Shown here: piece after piece, positions 40,957 to 49,491 of the stretch
Layout of the letters: each line of letters opens with the position of its first letter
How positions within the stretch are numbered: position 1 is the first letter of the stretch
IMG/VR virus record: IMGVR_UViG_3300044713_000232
Span: 1 to 64,000 of that record
Direction: 5' to 3' (one strand)
Source: a virus
DNA length: 64,000 nucleotides
Position numbers and translations under genes: made by a program
The notes under the pieces: model-generated
What the model was told of the DNA's origin: nothing
Seen by the model: only the letters and a program-made list of their open reading frames with translations
Database searches by the model: none

Positions 40957-41347
40957 CGACGGCTCCCATCTTGAACTTGGGCGCTGGTGCACTCAACGTG
41001 TACACATCATCGCCGATCTTCGGCGCTACCCTTAGCGGGTGTGTTACGTGACCGAACTTCTCGAGGTAGTACATCTCCATCATTGCGTTGTACGCGATAG
41101 CAGCCAGGTGCATCTTCAAGTCGCCGAACTTGTCGTGCGCTTCACCGAGCTGGTACTGCCGGAGGTGCTCGTAGATGTGGTTGATACAGCTCTTGTCGCC
41201 TTCGAGGCGCGCGGCGGTGTACTGGCTCCAGCTGCCGTACTTCTCCTCGGCATACTTCGCGATGCGCGCCAGCGCCTTGAGGAAGTCGGGATTCAACGCG
41301 GTGTAGATGTAGTCCACCGGCACGCGCTTCACTTTGTCGTCAGCCAT
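40934..41347 (-). CDS. dATP/dGTP diphosphohydrolase-like protein (DUF5664)
   Basis: 137 residues with YTALNPDFLKALARIAKYAE, EKYGSWSQYTAARLEGDKSC and a helical HLAAIAYNAMMEMYYLE. The EKYG...N/W...H pattern matches the phage family once called DUF5664, annotated as dATP/dGTP diphosphohydrolase N-terminal domain. Likely trims the nucleotide pool, together with the dCTP deaminase and ThyX genes upstream. Confidence 0.65.
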   Translation of the reverse strand: MADDKVKRVPVDYIYTALNPDFLKALARIAKYAEEKYGSWSQYTAARLEGDKSCINHIYEHLRQYQLGEAHDKFGDLKMHLAAIAYNAMMEMYYLEKFGHVTHPLRVAPKIGDDVYTLSAPAPKFKMGAVDGEDEAK

Positions 41348-41356
41348 TCTGAAACC

Positions 41357-41896
41357 TCACTTGAATTGTTTGAAAGCCCTGCTCGCCACCGGCCCAATGG
41401 CGGAGATACCGGTGTAGTTGCCTCTGTACGGCTCCACCAAGCGGTCGATGCTGTGGAAGCGCACCTGTGCGATGCGCATGCCGGGGTACAATCGCGTCCT
41501 GTACTTACACGTGACTTCGAGTGTGTACTGACCGTCGAAGCCCGGGTCGCCGAAGCCGGCTGTCTGATGCACCTGCACGAACAGCCTGCCGATGCTTGAC
41601 TTGCCGTCGATGACGGGTACGTACAGGTCACTCCAGACGACTTCGTTGGTGTGCATCAAGTAACCGGTATCGGGAGTCAGGATGAATCCTTCGGGGCCCA
41701 TCGCGGTGTACACCGTCGCGTTGTCCACCTGCGCGTCGAGAAAGACGCCTCGTGGTCCATGACAACAGTACTCGACAACGCCAGCGCCTAGCGTCAGGTC
41801 GTAGCTGACGGGGTTCAACTGGTCTGCGTTGAATGGCGAGATGCGGATGTTACGGTTGCGCACGGCGCCTTCGATGGCTTTGCCGGAGAGAATCAC
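41357..41896 (-). CDS. dcd: dCTP deaminase (dUTPase fold)
   Basis: 179 residues. Family motifs: MILSGKAI start, PVSYDLTLG, VIDGKSSIGRLFVQVHQTAG then FGDPGFDGQYTLEVT with the catalytic Glu, and YPGMRIAQVRF. Role: makes dUMP/dUTP for thymidylate synthesis by the adjacent ThyX gene, with which it overlaps. Confidence 0.88.
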   Translation of the reverse strand: MILSGKAIEGAVRNRNIRISPFNADQLNPVSYDLTLGAGVVEYCCHGPRGVFLDAQVDNATVYTAMGPEGFILTPDTGYLMHTNEVVWSDLYVPVIDGKSSIGRLFVQVHQTAGFGDPGFDGQYTLEVTCKYRTRLYPGMRIAQVRFHSIDRLVEPYRGNYTGISAIGPVASRAFKQFK

Positions 41897-42684
41897 TTCG
41901 CCCTCTTAGTTTTCTTCCATGCCTTGAACTCCTGCCACTCGGCGCGCTGCAACTCGAAGAGGTCCCACGTGCGTGGATGGAGCTCTTTGATGAAGTCGCC
42001 GACAGCGTTGGCGTAGGCGCGAATCTCGTACTGCGCGTTGGGATCCATACGAAGCGTGAGAAACGCGAGCCAATTGCGCAGACACGTCGCGGCGCGCATG
42101 CGGCTGTAGCGCCCGACTGGCAGCACGACGCGCGCGAGCTCCTTCGGCACACCGTTCTTCAAGGCGCTCTGGTACACGCTCTCGGCTTGGAAGTACATGT
42201 CGCCGAGTATGCCGCGAAACGTCTCGGCAGCTTCCTCCGTCAGCGCATCGGCACCGGCGACGGCGCCGGCCTGCTTGTTCGCCTTCGACGTCATCATGAG
42301 ACGCTCGACGGTGGGGACGTAATTGAGATCTGGTAGCGGCGCGTACCTAGCGCTCATCTCGTTGTAGCTCTGGGTCCTGTGACGGTGCCACTCTCTGAAG
42401 ACGAAGATGGGCGCTTGCACCTCGATGACGAGCCCGGCGAACTCGAAGGGGGTCGCGTGCGCGTTCTCGTAGAGGTAGGCTAGAAGCCGCTCGTCGCCCG
42501 GTGCTGCGTTGTGCACGGAGCACGTCATCCCGTCGTCGTGGCACATCGTGCACTTCGTGCCCCAGCCCTCGAAGCCCTTCTGCGTCGACATGCGTGCCGC
42601 TTCGATGATGCGCTCGTCTGAACCCCACGAATCCACTAACTCGACGTACCCGAAGTCGAGCACCTTCACCCTGCGCGCAACCAT
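41893..42684 (-). CDS. thyX: Flavin-dependent thymidylate synthase
   Basis: 263 residues from MVARRVKVLDFGYVELVDSW. The ThyX motif appears as WHRHRTQSYNEMSARYAPL, preceded by HATPFEFAGLVIEVQAPIFV. A four-Cys insert (CTMCHDDGMTCSVHN) is unusual. The end YEIRAYANAVGDFIKELHP is also typical. TGATG coupling to the lipoprotein gene before it. Confidence 0.9.
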   Translation of the reverse strand: MVARRVKVLDFGYVELVDSWGSDERIIEAARMSTQKGFEGWGTKCTMCHDDGMTCSVHNAAPGDERLLAYLYENAHATPFEFAGLVIEVQAPIFVFREWHRHRTQSYNEMSARYAPLPDLNYVPTVERLMMTSKANKQAGAVAGADALTEEAAETFRGILGDMYFQAESVYQSALKNGVPKELARVVLPVGRYSRMRAATCLRNWLAFLTLRMDPNAQYEIRAYANAVGDFIKELHPRTWDLFELQRAEWQEFKAWKKTKRAK

Positions 42685-43022
42685 CAGTTCCCCCGAATCC
42701 TCTCGTGTACCGGCGGTGGCGGCGGTCTCGGCGAGCAGCTCGCCGTACCGCACGTAGCGCCTAGATGAGGCGGTGCCGTATCGCTACCGGGCCCTACGTA
42801 GCAGCACATCTTCACGGGGCAGGTATTCGTCGGGTCGTCGACGGTATCGTGCCCGCAGATCTCCTGCTCATCGCAGCACCCATCGCCGCTCTGGAGACTA
42901 CAGTGATGAGCGCGATAGCGCCCGCACGGATAGCCGACCTTAGGCGGCAGCAACACCGACGGCGTCGCGCAGGCGACGACGGTGACAGCCGCCACCAGCG
43001 CTGTCGCTAAAAGCCGCTTCAT
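42684..43022 (-). CDS. Cys-rich lipoprotein
   Basis: 112 residues. Signal peptide with lipobox (MKRLLATALVAAVTVVACAT), mature part with about fourteen Cys (CSLQSGDGCCDEQEICGHD and others). Probably exported to the host envelope. It sits oddly inside the nucleotide-metabolism operon, so may be an acquired host-type gene. Confidence 0.7.
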   Translation of the reverse strand: MKRLLATALVAAVTVVACATPSVLLPPKVGYPCGRYRAHHCSLQSGDGCCDEQEICGHDTVDDPTNTCPVKMCCYVGPGSDTAPPHLGATCGTASCSPRPPPPPVHERIRGN

Positions 43023-43204
43023 GCTGCCTTGCCTCGGGCGCTCGGGGGCAACGCCTCAATCATGTCGCGCCCCACAGAAACCTTGCTGTACTCACCAGCG
43101 CTGACGGTGAATCTCGCCACCGTACCGTCGTCGCGCCAGCGCACCTCCAGCACGCATCCGGGGAGCTTCTGTAACACGTCACCCTTGCGCATCTTCTGAC
43201 ACAT
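43019..43204 (-). CDS. Small beta-rich protein
   Basis: 61 residues, MCQKMRKGDVLQKLPGCVLE; small barrel-like pattern. Overlaps both neighbours. Unknown function. Confidence 0.6.
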   Translation of the reverse strand: MCQKMRKGDVLQKLPGCVLEVRWRDDGTVARFTVSAGEYSKVSVGRDMIEALPPSARGKAA

Positions 43205-43584
43205 TACTTCCTCCTCGAGTACATCACGAGCCACATGAAGCTATCCCAAACGCCGAGCCAGAAAGGAATGCGCTCGACGCGCCAGTCACCGGTGTTCACG
43301 AGCGACGGCTTGCCGAAGTGCTCTGCGGCCTCCATCGACGTCCAGCGGTACAGACCGCCGGTGGAGAGCGTGAACCACCTGTCAGGCACAGTATCCCCAG
43401 GCATAGCGGTGTAGCTCGTGGGTACGACCTCGCCGCACGACAGCACCTTCACGTAGAGCCTTAGGCCCCACATCCGCTTGCGTCGGGGCATCGTGGTGAG
43501 CGCCAGCGTCTTCTCGGTGGCAGTACGCGCCGCCATGACATCGTTGTTCAGAATCACTCGCGGTCTCTGTTCGTGGCTATTCAT
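43204..43584 (-). CDS. Unknown protein
   Basis: 126 residues from MNSHEQRPRVILNNDVMAAR with AAAGGAG upstream. A hydrophobic C-terminal stretch (FWLGVWDSFMWLVMYSRRK) may touch the membrane. No family recognised. Confidence 0.6.
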   Translation of the reverse strand: MNSHEQRPRVILNNDVMAARTATEKTLALTTMPRRKRMWGLRLYVKVLSCGEVVPTSYTAMPGDTVPDRWFTLSTGGLYRWTSMEAAEHFGKPSLVNTGDWRVERIPFWLGVWDSFMWLVMYSRRK

Positions 43585-43756
43585 CCGCCGAGCTCCTTTC
43601 ACGCAAGCCGCGCGCTACGCTAACGGCGCGGGTGAGTAACATCGCCAGCCTCACGGCCTCGATGGGCGACAGCGTAAAGCGGTGCGCCTCGATGGTGCGC
43701 TCGACTTCGATACCGCCGCTAGAGGCGCTGACGTAGATACTTCCCCGCCCCGGCAC
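43577..43756 (-). CDS. Small unknown protein, start uncertain
   Basis: 59 residues from a GTG: VPGRGSIYVSASSGGIEVER, then FTLSPIEAVRLAMLL. The frame is open further up (DEHIGIVAV...) and looks coding, but lacks a standard start there. Its stop overlaps the ATG of the 43204 gene. A shadow frame with an ATG overlapping the methylase stop also exists but has poorer composition. Confidence 0.5.
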   Translation of the reverse strand: MPGRGSIYVSASSGGIEVERTIEAHRFTLSPIEAVRLAMLLTRAVSVARGLRERSSADE

Positions 43757-43775
43757 CGCGACGATTCCGATGTGC

Positions 43776-44354
43776 TCATCGCCAACACCACCTCTCCAGC
43801 CCCATGGCTCCCGGGGCGTACTTGCACAGCATCAAGTCCTTGGGGTACGGGTCCACCTTGCCTGTCTTGGGATTGACAGGCGTACCGTCGAAGGTAAGCC
43901 GGGGATGCAGCGCGTACACCTTCGCAAAGCTCCAGACATACTCCCAGAACCAGTTGGCGCCGATGCTCGCCGGCACGAGAAGGTACACAGCGCGCCCCGG
44001 CAGACGCGTGGCGCCTGCGCACTTCGAGGCCCATAGCGAGATACGCTCGTAGGGCGGATTGAGCCAGAGATTGCCTTGGAGCTTGCCCCAATCTTGCGCC
44101 AACGAGTTGACTCCGATACACCCCTCGTTGTCCATGTTATGCGCCAGCGGCGTGCCGAGAGGCCCGTAGAAGCGGGGCGCCTTCGCGTTGCTGTAGTCGG
44201 CAGCGAGGTCGTAGTCCATCTTGCCGAAGCGCTTCTCGACGGCGTCCATAAAGTCGCGGGGAGTGCCGTAGTCTTGCTTCGACTCGCCTGGCTTCTGTCG
44301 CGGCATCTTGCGACGCACCGCCAAGCGGGGCGCCAACTGCACTAGCTTACCCAT
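43776..44354 (-). CDS. Phage DNA N6-adenine methyltransferase
   Basis: 192 residues from MGKLVQLAPRLAVRRK with AAGGAG upstream. Motifs of the Dam-like phage family (PF05869): YGTPRDFMDAVEKRFG, DLAADYSNAKAPRFYG and the catalytic LWLNPPYERISLWASKC. Probably protects viral DNA from host restriction. Confidence 0.87.
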   Translation of the reverse strand: MGKLVQLAPRLAVRRKMPRQKPGESKQDYGTPRDFMDAVEKRFGKMDYDLAADYSNAKAPRFYGPLGTPLAHNMDNEGCIGVNSLAQDWGKLQGNLWLNPPYERISLWASKCAGATRLPGRAVYLLVPASIGANWFWEYVWSFAKVYALHPRLTFDGTPVNPKTGKVDPYPKDLMLCKYAPGAMGLERWCWR

Positions 44355-44737
44355 CACTGCTCCTTCACCCATCCTGCCGTGGCCAACCGACACCCCACCT
44401 TCACACCCACGCGCTTCACCCACCCTGCTGGGGCTTCGACTACCCACCTGCCGGGCTCGTCGATACTCCACAATACGAACGGGGGCCCGACGGGCACCCA
44501 CTCGAGAGCGTCCAGTAACATAGCCTCCTGTGAGAAGAACAGCAAGTCGAGCGGGAAGCTCACACCTTTCATCCAGAATCGTTGCGTTTTCACTTCTGGC
44601 ATGATGAAGAGCATGCCTTCAGCGGGGCCCAGCCCCAACCGCCCGCCGAGGCCGAGAGAGATCTGCGCGGGCGTTTCGGCGATGTCGCAGACGAGGCGCG
44701 CGCCGGGCGGATTGAAGGCGAGGATGACGCGCCTCAC
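44354..44737 (-). CDS. DUF192 family protein
   Basis: 127 residues from a GTG that overlaps the upstream stop (GTGA). ISLGLGGRLGLGPAEGMLFI, FWMKGVSFPLDLLFF and VVEAPAGWVKRVGVKVG match DUF192, a small beta-barrel family of unknown function in bacteria, archaea and some phages. Confidence 0.78.
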   Translation of the reverse strand: MRRVILAFNPPGARLVCDIAETPAQISLGLGGRLGLGPAEGMLFIMPEVKTQRFWMKGVSFPLDLLFFSQEAMLLDALEWVPVGPPFVLWSIDEPGRWVVEAPAGWVKRVGVKVGCRLATAGWVKEQ

Positions 44738-45360
44738 TTGTGCACCGCATCGTAGGCTTCCGCCAGCACGTCGTGGCATTCGGAAGGCATGTCTTGCCAC
44801 GTCATCTTGTGGCGCACGACGCCGCCCATACCGCCCAACACCCGCGCCGGTTTGTCGTCGAAGTTGCATCTGTAGACGACAGTGACAGTAAGCGCTTCGA
44901 CGCGCGACGTGTGCCAATCGCGATGCGCGATGCTGTAGTGTTGCCCGGCCTCGTAGCGCCGAGGCACTTGCGGCTTCGCCCACGCGGGCCCAATCAGCTG
45001 CCCTTCGGTACCTTCGCCAGCCTGAATCTTGGCGTGCTTGATGGCGAAGGCTTCCGTCTCGATGAAGCCGGTGGCGAACCGAGGCGCGAACGGCTGCGCG
45101 CCGACAAGCACGGTGTAGGGTGTGTCGATGATGGTGCCGTAGACGATGGCGCTGTGGATATCGAAGCGGTGGTCGTGCACAGCGCGCATGCCGTCAGCGG
45201 GGATGTGGCGTAGGCTCTCGTGCCACACATGAATCCTGATGCTGTCGTCGAGCTCCGCTTGCAACATGCCGAGCCCGTGCCAGCGCCAAGTCAGGTTTCT
45301 GAAAGCGACCAGCTTGACGATGCGTGTCGCCAGCGCGACGAACTGCGGGTTAGTCACCAC
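44734..45360 (-). CDS. Cupin-like protein
   Basis: 208 residues from a GTG (VVTNPQFVALATRIVKLVAF). Two beta blocks contain HDHRFDIHSAIVYG and HYSIAHRDWHTSRVEALTVT, a layout like two cupin motifs with metal-binding His. Substrate unknown. Start and stop overlap the neighbours. Confidence 0.6.
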   Translation of the reverse strand: MVTNPQFVALATRIVKLVAFRNLTWRWHGLGMLQAELDDSIRIHVWHESLRHIPADGMRAVHDHRFDIHSAIVYGTIIDTPYTVLVGAQPFAPRFATGFIETEAFAIKHAKIQAGEGTEGQLIGPAWAKPQVPRRYEAGQHYSIAHRDWHTSRVEALTVTVVYRCNFDDKPARVLGGMGGVVRHKMTWQDMPSECHDVLAEAYDAVHK

Positions 45361-45595
45361 TGGTGTCCTCTTGGGGCTCTGCGCGGATGTCGATGACAGC
45401 ATCGCGGAGCGTCGCGATGACGTTGTCGAGCTTCTCTTTCGCGTCGGCGTCGTCCTTCGCGTACATGTCGATATACTGCGCCAGCGTGACGATGAGCCCC
45501 GCCACGACAGACTTCGGCGACGTCGCCGCAGCGAGCATGGCACACAGCAGCCGCATCTGGCCGAGAATCAGGTCCGCATCGCGCTCAGTCGTCAT
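45350..45595 (-). CDS. Small helical protein
   Basis: 81 residues, MTTERDADLILGQMRLLCAM, all-helical. Between the cupin-like and zinc-ribbon genes; no domain recognised. Confidence 0.6.
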   Translation of the reverse strand: MTTERDADLILGQMRLLCAMLAAATSPKSVVAGLIVTLAQYIDMYAKDDADAKEKLDNVIATLRDAVIDIRAEPQEDTSGD

Positions 45596-45767
45596 CTGCT
45601 ACCTCTTTCAGAACCTCGCACGTCTTCGCGCCCCCGTGCGTCGGGCAGAACCCATGACTGTAGTTGCAGCCGCACTCCTTGCAGTAGTAGATGCCGTACG
45701 TCTTGTGCCAATCGGCATCCACCTCGGAAGGCGTCACAGGCTTCGTCTTCTTCTTACGATGCAGCAT
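45585..45767 (-). CDS. Zinc-ribbon microprotein
   Basis: 60 residues, basic head, then YYCKECGCNYSHGFCPTHGG with Cys/His spacing suited to one zinc. Directly after the DNA polymerase gene, so possibly an accessory factor. Confidence 0.65.
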   Translation of the reverse strand: MLHRKKKTKPVTPSEVDADWHKTYGIYYCKECGCNYSHGFCPTHGGAKTCEVLKEVADDD

Positions 45768-45782
45768 CGGACATTCCGTTGC

Positions 45783-48326
45783 TCAGAAGTCGCTCCAGCG
45801 CTCGCCACACTTTGCGTCAATCGGCATGACGAACTCCTTACCACTCGTCGGTACGAAGATCTTACGGCTCCACACTTCCTTCACGATGTCGCTGATGTCT
45901 TGCGCATCTTGTGTCGGCACCTCGATGATAGCGGCGTCGTGAATCTGTGCGATGATGTGCGCACATCGAGGAAGCTGTGCGTCGATAGCGAGAAGGCGCT
46001 CATTCATCAAGTCGGCGATGCAGCTCTGTACGACGAAGTTCGCCGTCTCGGTCGGCTTCGGGAAGTACGACATGCGGCGAATGCGCCCTGAGAGCGCTGT
46101 GCGCAAGAACCCCTGACGGCGGCAGGATTCAAGATTCTCGTCGCAATACGCGTTGTAGCGCGCATACGTCTGCTTCACAGCGTCGAACATAGCTTCGACG
46201 TCGCCGAGTGATACATCGAAGCCTTGACTCAACAAGTAGGCGAGCACGGTGCTCACATCGGCGCGGTATAGAATCGCGAAGAGAGCGTTCTTAGCAACGT
46301 CGCGGTAGATCTTCCCCTTGCCTTTGGGGTCGGTGCGCAGCAGTTCGGCGGCGTCGGGGAATAGAATCGCCGCATTACCAGCGTGCACGTCGCCATTCTC
46401 ACAAACTTGAATGAACGCGTCGTCGCCAGACAGATATGCCGCCGCGCGCGCTTCGCTTTGCGCAAGGTCGAAGTAGATCCATAGGTGCCCTGGCGCCGCG
46501 ATGTACATCTCGCGCACGCGCGACTCTAGCTCGTAGGCTTCGTCACCCAACTCCTTGATACGCTCCTTTGAGGCCTTCTTCAAGTCTGCGCGCAGCACAC
46601 GCCTTACGAGGTTCTGCAAGTTGGGGTCGCGGCAAGAGAGCCGCGCGGTCACCGTGCCGAAGGCGCGCCACGAGGCGTGTACTCGCCCATCGCGTGCGAT
46701 ATCGATACCCTCAAGGAACGTCGATACAGTCTTCAGCGCGGAACGCCAGCGAATGAGCAAGTCGGCCAGCTGTCCAGCGCGTGACTCCGTCTTCTGTAAC
46801 GCCTCGAGAGTGCCTGCCGCTGTCGACGGAAGCCCTGTGGGCGTTAGCTGTATCAACGGCGCCCTGAAGCGCTCGAAGAGCGCAGCGCGAATATCAGCTG
46901 TCTTGCTTGGCTGGAAGGAAGGCTTACGTAGTAACTTCCGCATCTCGCCTTTGAGCCCCGCGGCTCGAGAGCGGAGCTTCCTCGCGAGGTAGTCACGCTT
47001 TGTGATATCGACGCGAATGCCAACGCGCTGCATCTTGCAGCACAACTCCGCTAGATTTTTGTCGGCCTCGTAGACAGCACGCTCCGGGGCGAGGTCGTTT
47101 TGCATCCGGCACCAAGAGAGCGCAGTTAGCCCCACGTCGCTGGCGTTGTAGCGCGCGAGCTCTTTGACGGCGAAGCCTTGCCCCTTCTCATCGGCACCGC
47201 GAGACTTGTGAATCACCTTCCAAGGGGCGCTGTCGCAGTAAACGCTCGCCACATGGTCGAGCCCCTGCCTGACGTGTGAGGCGAAAGCATGATGCGCCAG
47301 CAACGTGTCTTCTTTGCCGCCGGTGAAGTGCACCCCATAGCGGCGGCAGACAGTCTCGTCGAAGCTAAGAAGGTTGTGCCCCACGACGACGCGCGTCTTT
47401 AGCGCATTGTTCAGCATGGGGCCGAAGTGACGGCGCCACGGATTCATCACCAGCGCAGGACCCGTCAAGACGCCTCTCTTGACGTCGACGCCGACGACGC
47501 CGATGCAATCGAGCTTGGAGTGCAGCGGGTCGGGGCCATCAGTCTCAACGTCAAGAGAGACAACCTTAGGCAGTCGCTCGAGATGCTTGCGAATCACCGC
47601 GATGCTGTCTGTCTCGACGAAGGGCACGTTGTCTTCGAGCTTCAACGGCGCTTGCGCATAGCGTACCGCCCGCCGCACGTCGACGCGCAACAGAGGTGCC
47701 CAGGCGTCGGCACCGCGAAGCAGAAACGCCGGATGTAGCGATGGGATGACGATGCGCCCCTCGAGCTTCGCGCGTGCCTGTAGTAGCCAAAGGCTACTCT
47801 CGGCTTTTGCCAGGCGCTCGTCGTTATAGGCTGTCTTACGAGTCGCGCGGCGCTTAGCCACGGCGCGCGCTGCGCCTTTCAGCGCCGCTGGCTTGACGGC
47901 ATCGATCTTCCAGATGAAGCCGCGCGCTTTGAGGATGCCGCCTTTGCCGATAGTCGACTTCGCTGCACTGGCGCCAAGGGCTAGCGTCGGCACCTGCGGC
48001 TCCAGAGCCGCTAGTTCGTTCGCCAGGCGCATGCTGCAACACGCCGCTGCGCGCGGGAGGTCTCTGTCGTCGTCGAGGCGGCAAAGCACGGCGTTGCTTA
48101 TCAACGCCTCGCGTCTGTCGAAGCCGGCTTCCTCGAGCATCGAGTCGAGCAAACGGCCCGACGGGCCCACGAAAGGCGCCTTCTCGCGCACCTCAATCTT
48201 GCCGGGGCCCTCGCCGACGATGGCTAGCTTGATTCTGCCCTTGGGCACCGTCGGGGGCACCACCGGCTGGCCGTTGAGGGGACAGTCAGAGCAGCGCGCG
48301 CCGTGGTCCTGCGGGCTGTACGGCAT
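45783..48326 (-). CDS. Uracil-DNA glycosylase fused to family A DNA polymerase
   Basis: 847 residues. Residues 1-~215: family 4 UDG, with CSDCPL and later LC...CC as the 4Fe-4S cysteines, GEGPGKIE (catalytic Glu), PFVGPSGRLLD and SLHPAFLLRG. Residues ~245-430: 3'-5' exonuclease (LDVETDGPDP, VGHNLLSFDET, YNASDVGL). Then Pol I: motif A DLAQSEARAAAYLSG, O-helix RDVAKNALFAILYRAD (R-x3-K-x3-F-x3-Y), motif C IAQIHDAAIIE. Motif C has HDA, not the usual HDE. Replicative enzyme, with a domain that can find uracil ahead of synthesis. Confidence 0.92.
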   Translation of the reverse strand: MPYSPQDHGARCSDCPLNGQPVVPPTVPKGRIKLAIVGEGPGKIEVREKAPFVGPSGRLLDSMLEEAGFDRREALISNAVLCRLDDDRDLPRAAACCSMRLANELAALEPQVPTLALGASAAKSTIGKGGILKARGFIWKIDAVKPAALKGAARAVAKRRATRKTAYNDERLAKAESSLWLLQARAKLEGRIVIPSLHPAFLLRGADAWAPLLRVDVRRAVRYAQAPLKLEDNVPFVETDSIAVIRKHLERLPKVVSLDVETDGPDPLHSKLDCIGVVGVDVKRGVLTGPALVMNPWRRHFGPMLNNALKTRVVVGHNLLSFDETVCRRYGVHFTGGKEDTLLAHHAFASHVRQGLDHVASVYCDSAPWKVIHKSRGADEKGQGFAVKELARYNASDVGLTALSWCRMQNDLAPERAVYEADKNLAELCCKMQRVGIRVDITKRDYLARKLRSRAAGLKGEMRKLLRKPSFQPSKTADIRAALFERFRAPLIQLTPTGLPSTAAGTLEALQKTESRAGQLADLLIRWRSALKTVSTFLEGIDIARDGRVHASWRAFGTVTARLSCRDPNLQNLVRRVLRADLKKASKERIKELGDEAYELESRVREMYIAAPGHLWIYFDLAQSEARAAAYLSGDDAFIQVCENGDVHAGNAAILFPDAAELLRTDPKGKGKIYRDVAKNALFAILYRADVSTVLAYLLSQGFDVSLGDVEAMFDAVKQTYARYNAYCDENLESCRRQGFLRTALSGRIRRMSYFPKPTETANFVVQSCIADLMNERLLAIDAQLPRCAHIIAQIHDAAIIEVPTQDAQDISDIVKEVWSRKIFVPTSGKEFVMPIDAKCGERWSDF

Positions 48327-48332
48327 CGGCAG

Positions 48333-48623
48333 CTAGGCTGCCTTCGCAGCGCGCCTCGCGCGCCGTCGCGCGTTGATAGCGTCCTTGCGCCTAGCGTAGT
48401 ACGCCGCACGCCACTGCTTGTACGCAGTCGTGCGCGAGAACTTGCGGAACGCGGCGCGGCGTGTCTCCATGGCTTTCTCGGGATTGAGGCGCTCCCACTC
48501 TCTGAGCCTAGCGATGCCTGCCGCGGTGCTGCGCCAGTTGAGCCCCGATGTGAGAATCTCGACAGAGGCCTTGCCAGAGGCCTCGGCGAAGAGCTCCGCG
48601 ACGCCCTCGTGCAAGTCAATCAC
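48333..48623 (-). CDS. Basic helical protein
   Basis: 96 residues, MIDLHEGVAELFAEASGKAS; the second half is a run of Arg/Lys/Ala (YARRKDAINARRRARRAAKA), likely DNA binding. Overlaps the SLOG-protein stop. Family not recognised. Confidence 0.6.
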   Translation of the reverse strand: MIDLHEGVAELFAEASGKASVEILTSGLNWRSTAAGIARLREWERLNPEKAMETRRAAFRKFSRTTAYKQWRAAYYARRKDAINARRRARRAAKAA

Positions 48624-48964
48624 GACACGCGCCTCACAGCGACGCCAAACTTTGTAGCTTGGCGCGTCATGTCGCGTGTGCCGGGGCCTCCGGGAAAGGC
48701 CACGACGAGCTCCGGGCGCCCTTCGACGAGCATGCGCTGGTTACGCAGAGGGCCCGCCAGAGAGCCGTTGCGCGCCCAGTTGGCGGTGAAGACGCGCACC
48801 GGGATGTCTCTCTCGTGCGCCCACACGCGCGCCAGCTTATCGGCGCCACGAGCCCCGCCGTTGACGAGGAGGCTAAAAGCGTAACGCTTGTGTAGCTCAT
48901 CGAGCAGCTCGAAGAGGCGCTCGCGGTCGGCGTAGTTACGACCGCCACAGACCAAGAGGCGCAT
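48620..48964 (-). CDS. SLOG/DUF2493 (YspA-like) nucleotide-binding protein
   Basis: 114 residues: MRLLVCGGRNYADRERLFEL, LLVNGGARGADKLARVWAHE and VVAFPGGPGTRDMTRQA, the conserved pattern of YspA-type SLOG domains. Such proteins bind nucleotides; in phages the role is unknown, with nucleotide or NAD sensing suggested. Near the deoxyribosyltransferase-like gene. Confidence 0.82.
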   Translation of the reverse strand: MRLLVCGGRNYADRERLFELLDELHKRYAFSLLVNGGARGADKLARVWAHERDIPVRVFTANWARNGSLAGPLRNQRMLVEGRPELVVAFPGGPGTRDMTRQATKFGVAVRRVS

Positions 48965-49236
48965 CACACGGCCTTTCGTTTGACTACACGGTACTCCCAT
49001 AGCCCGGCGCGTCCGTGGCCACGACGACGCTTGTCGACGATGAACGCTCCGAAACGCGGTTTGCGCAGATGGCGCAGCTGCGCAGAGATAGAGGCTTGGG
49101 GGTACCCGAGCAAGTCCTCGATCTCTCCAAGTGTACGCCAACGGCCATCGAGCATCAGATGGCGTATACGAAAGTGTTGGTCGGTAAGACGCTCCTTATC
49201 GAGGGACGGACTGTAGTCGGGGCCGTTGAACCGCAT
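48964..49236 (-). CDS. Winged-helix protein
   Basis: 90 residues with HFRIRHLMLDGRWRTLGEIE, DLLGYPQASISAQLRHLRKP and GLWEYRVVKRKAV, a helix-turn-helix plus wing. Probable small DNA-binding regulator. Its stop is next to the SLOG start. Confidence 0.7.
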   Translation of the reverse strand: MRFNGPDYSPSLDKERLTDQHFRIRHLMLDGRWRTLGEIEDLLGYPQASISAQLRHLRKPRFGAFIVDKRRRGHGRAGLWEYRVVKRKAV

Positions 49237-49239
49237 CTA

Positions 49240-49491
49240 TCAACCCTGCCCGCAGCGATCGTTGAGGCGCACGAAGCCGAGAGCGTGAAGCGCGGTGTGG
49301 AGCTCGCAGCCGTTGACGCGCATGAAGCGCTTCTCGCCAAGGTTCAAGACGAGCTCCCCGTCATCGGCGGCCATCGCGATACGAACTTCGCTGTTGTTGA
49401 CCGTAGTCGGCACGACGATGGTGAGCGTGCTCTCCTTCGGTTTGTCGTGGTGATGACATCCGAGCATTCCGCGCCGCTTCGCCTTCGCCAT
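49240..49491 (-). CDS. Small beta-rich protein
   Basis: 83 residues, MAKAKRRGMLGCHHHDKPKE then strand-rich LTIVVPTTVNNSEVRIAMA. TGATG overlap with the deoxyribosyltransferase-like gene. No domain recognised. Confidence 0.6.
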   Translation of the reverse strand: MAKAKRRGMLGCHHHDKPKESTLTIVVPTTVNNSEVRIAMAADDGELVLNLGEKRFMRVNGCELHTALHALGFVRLNDRCGQG

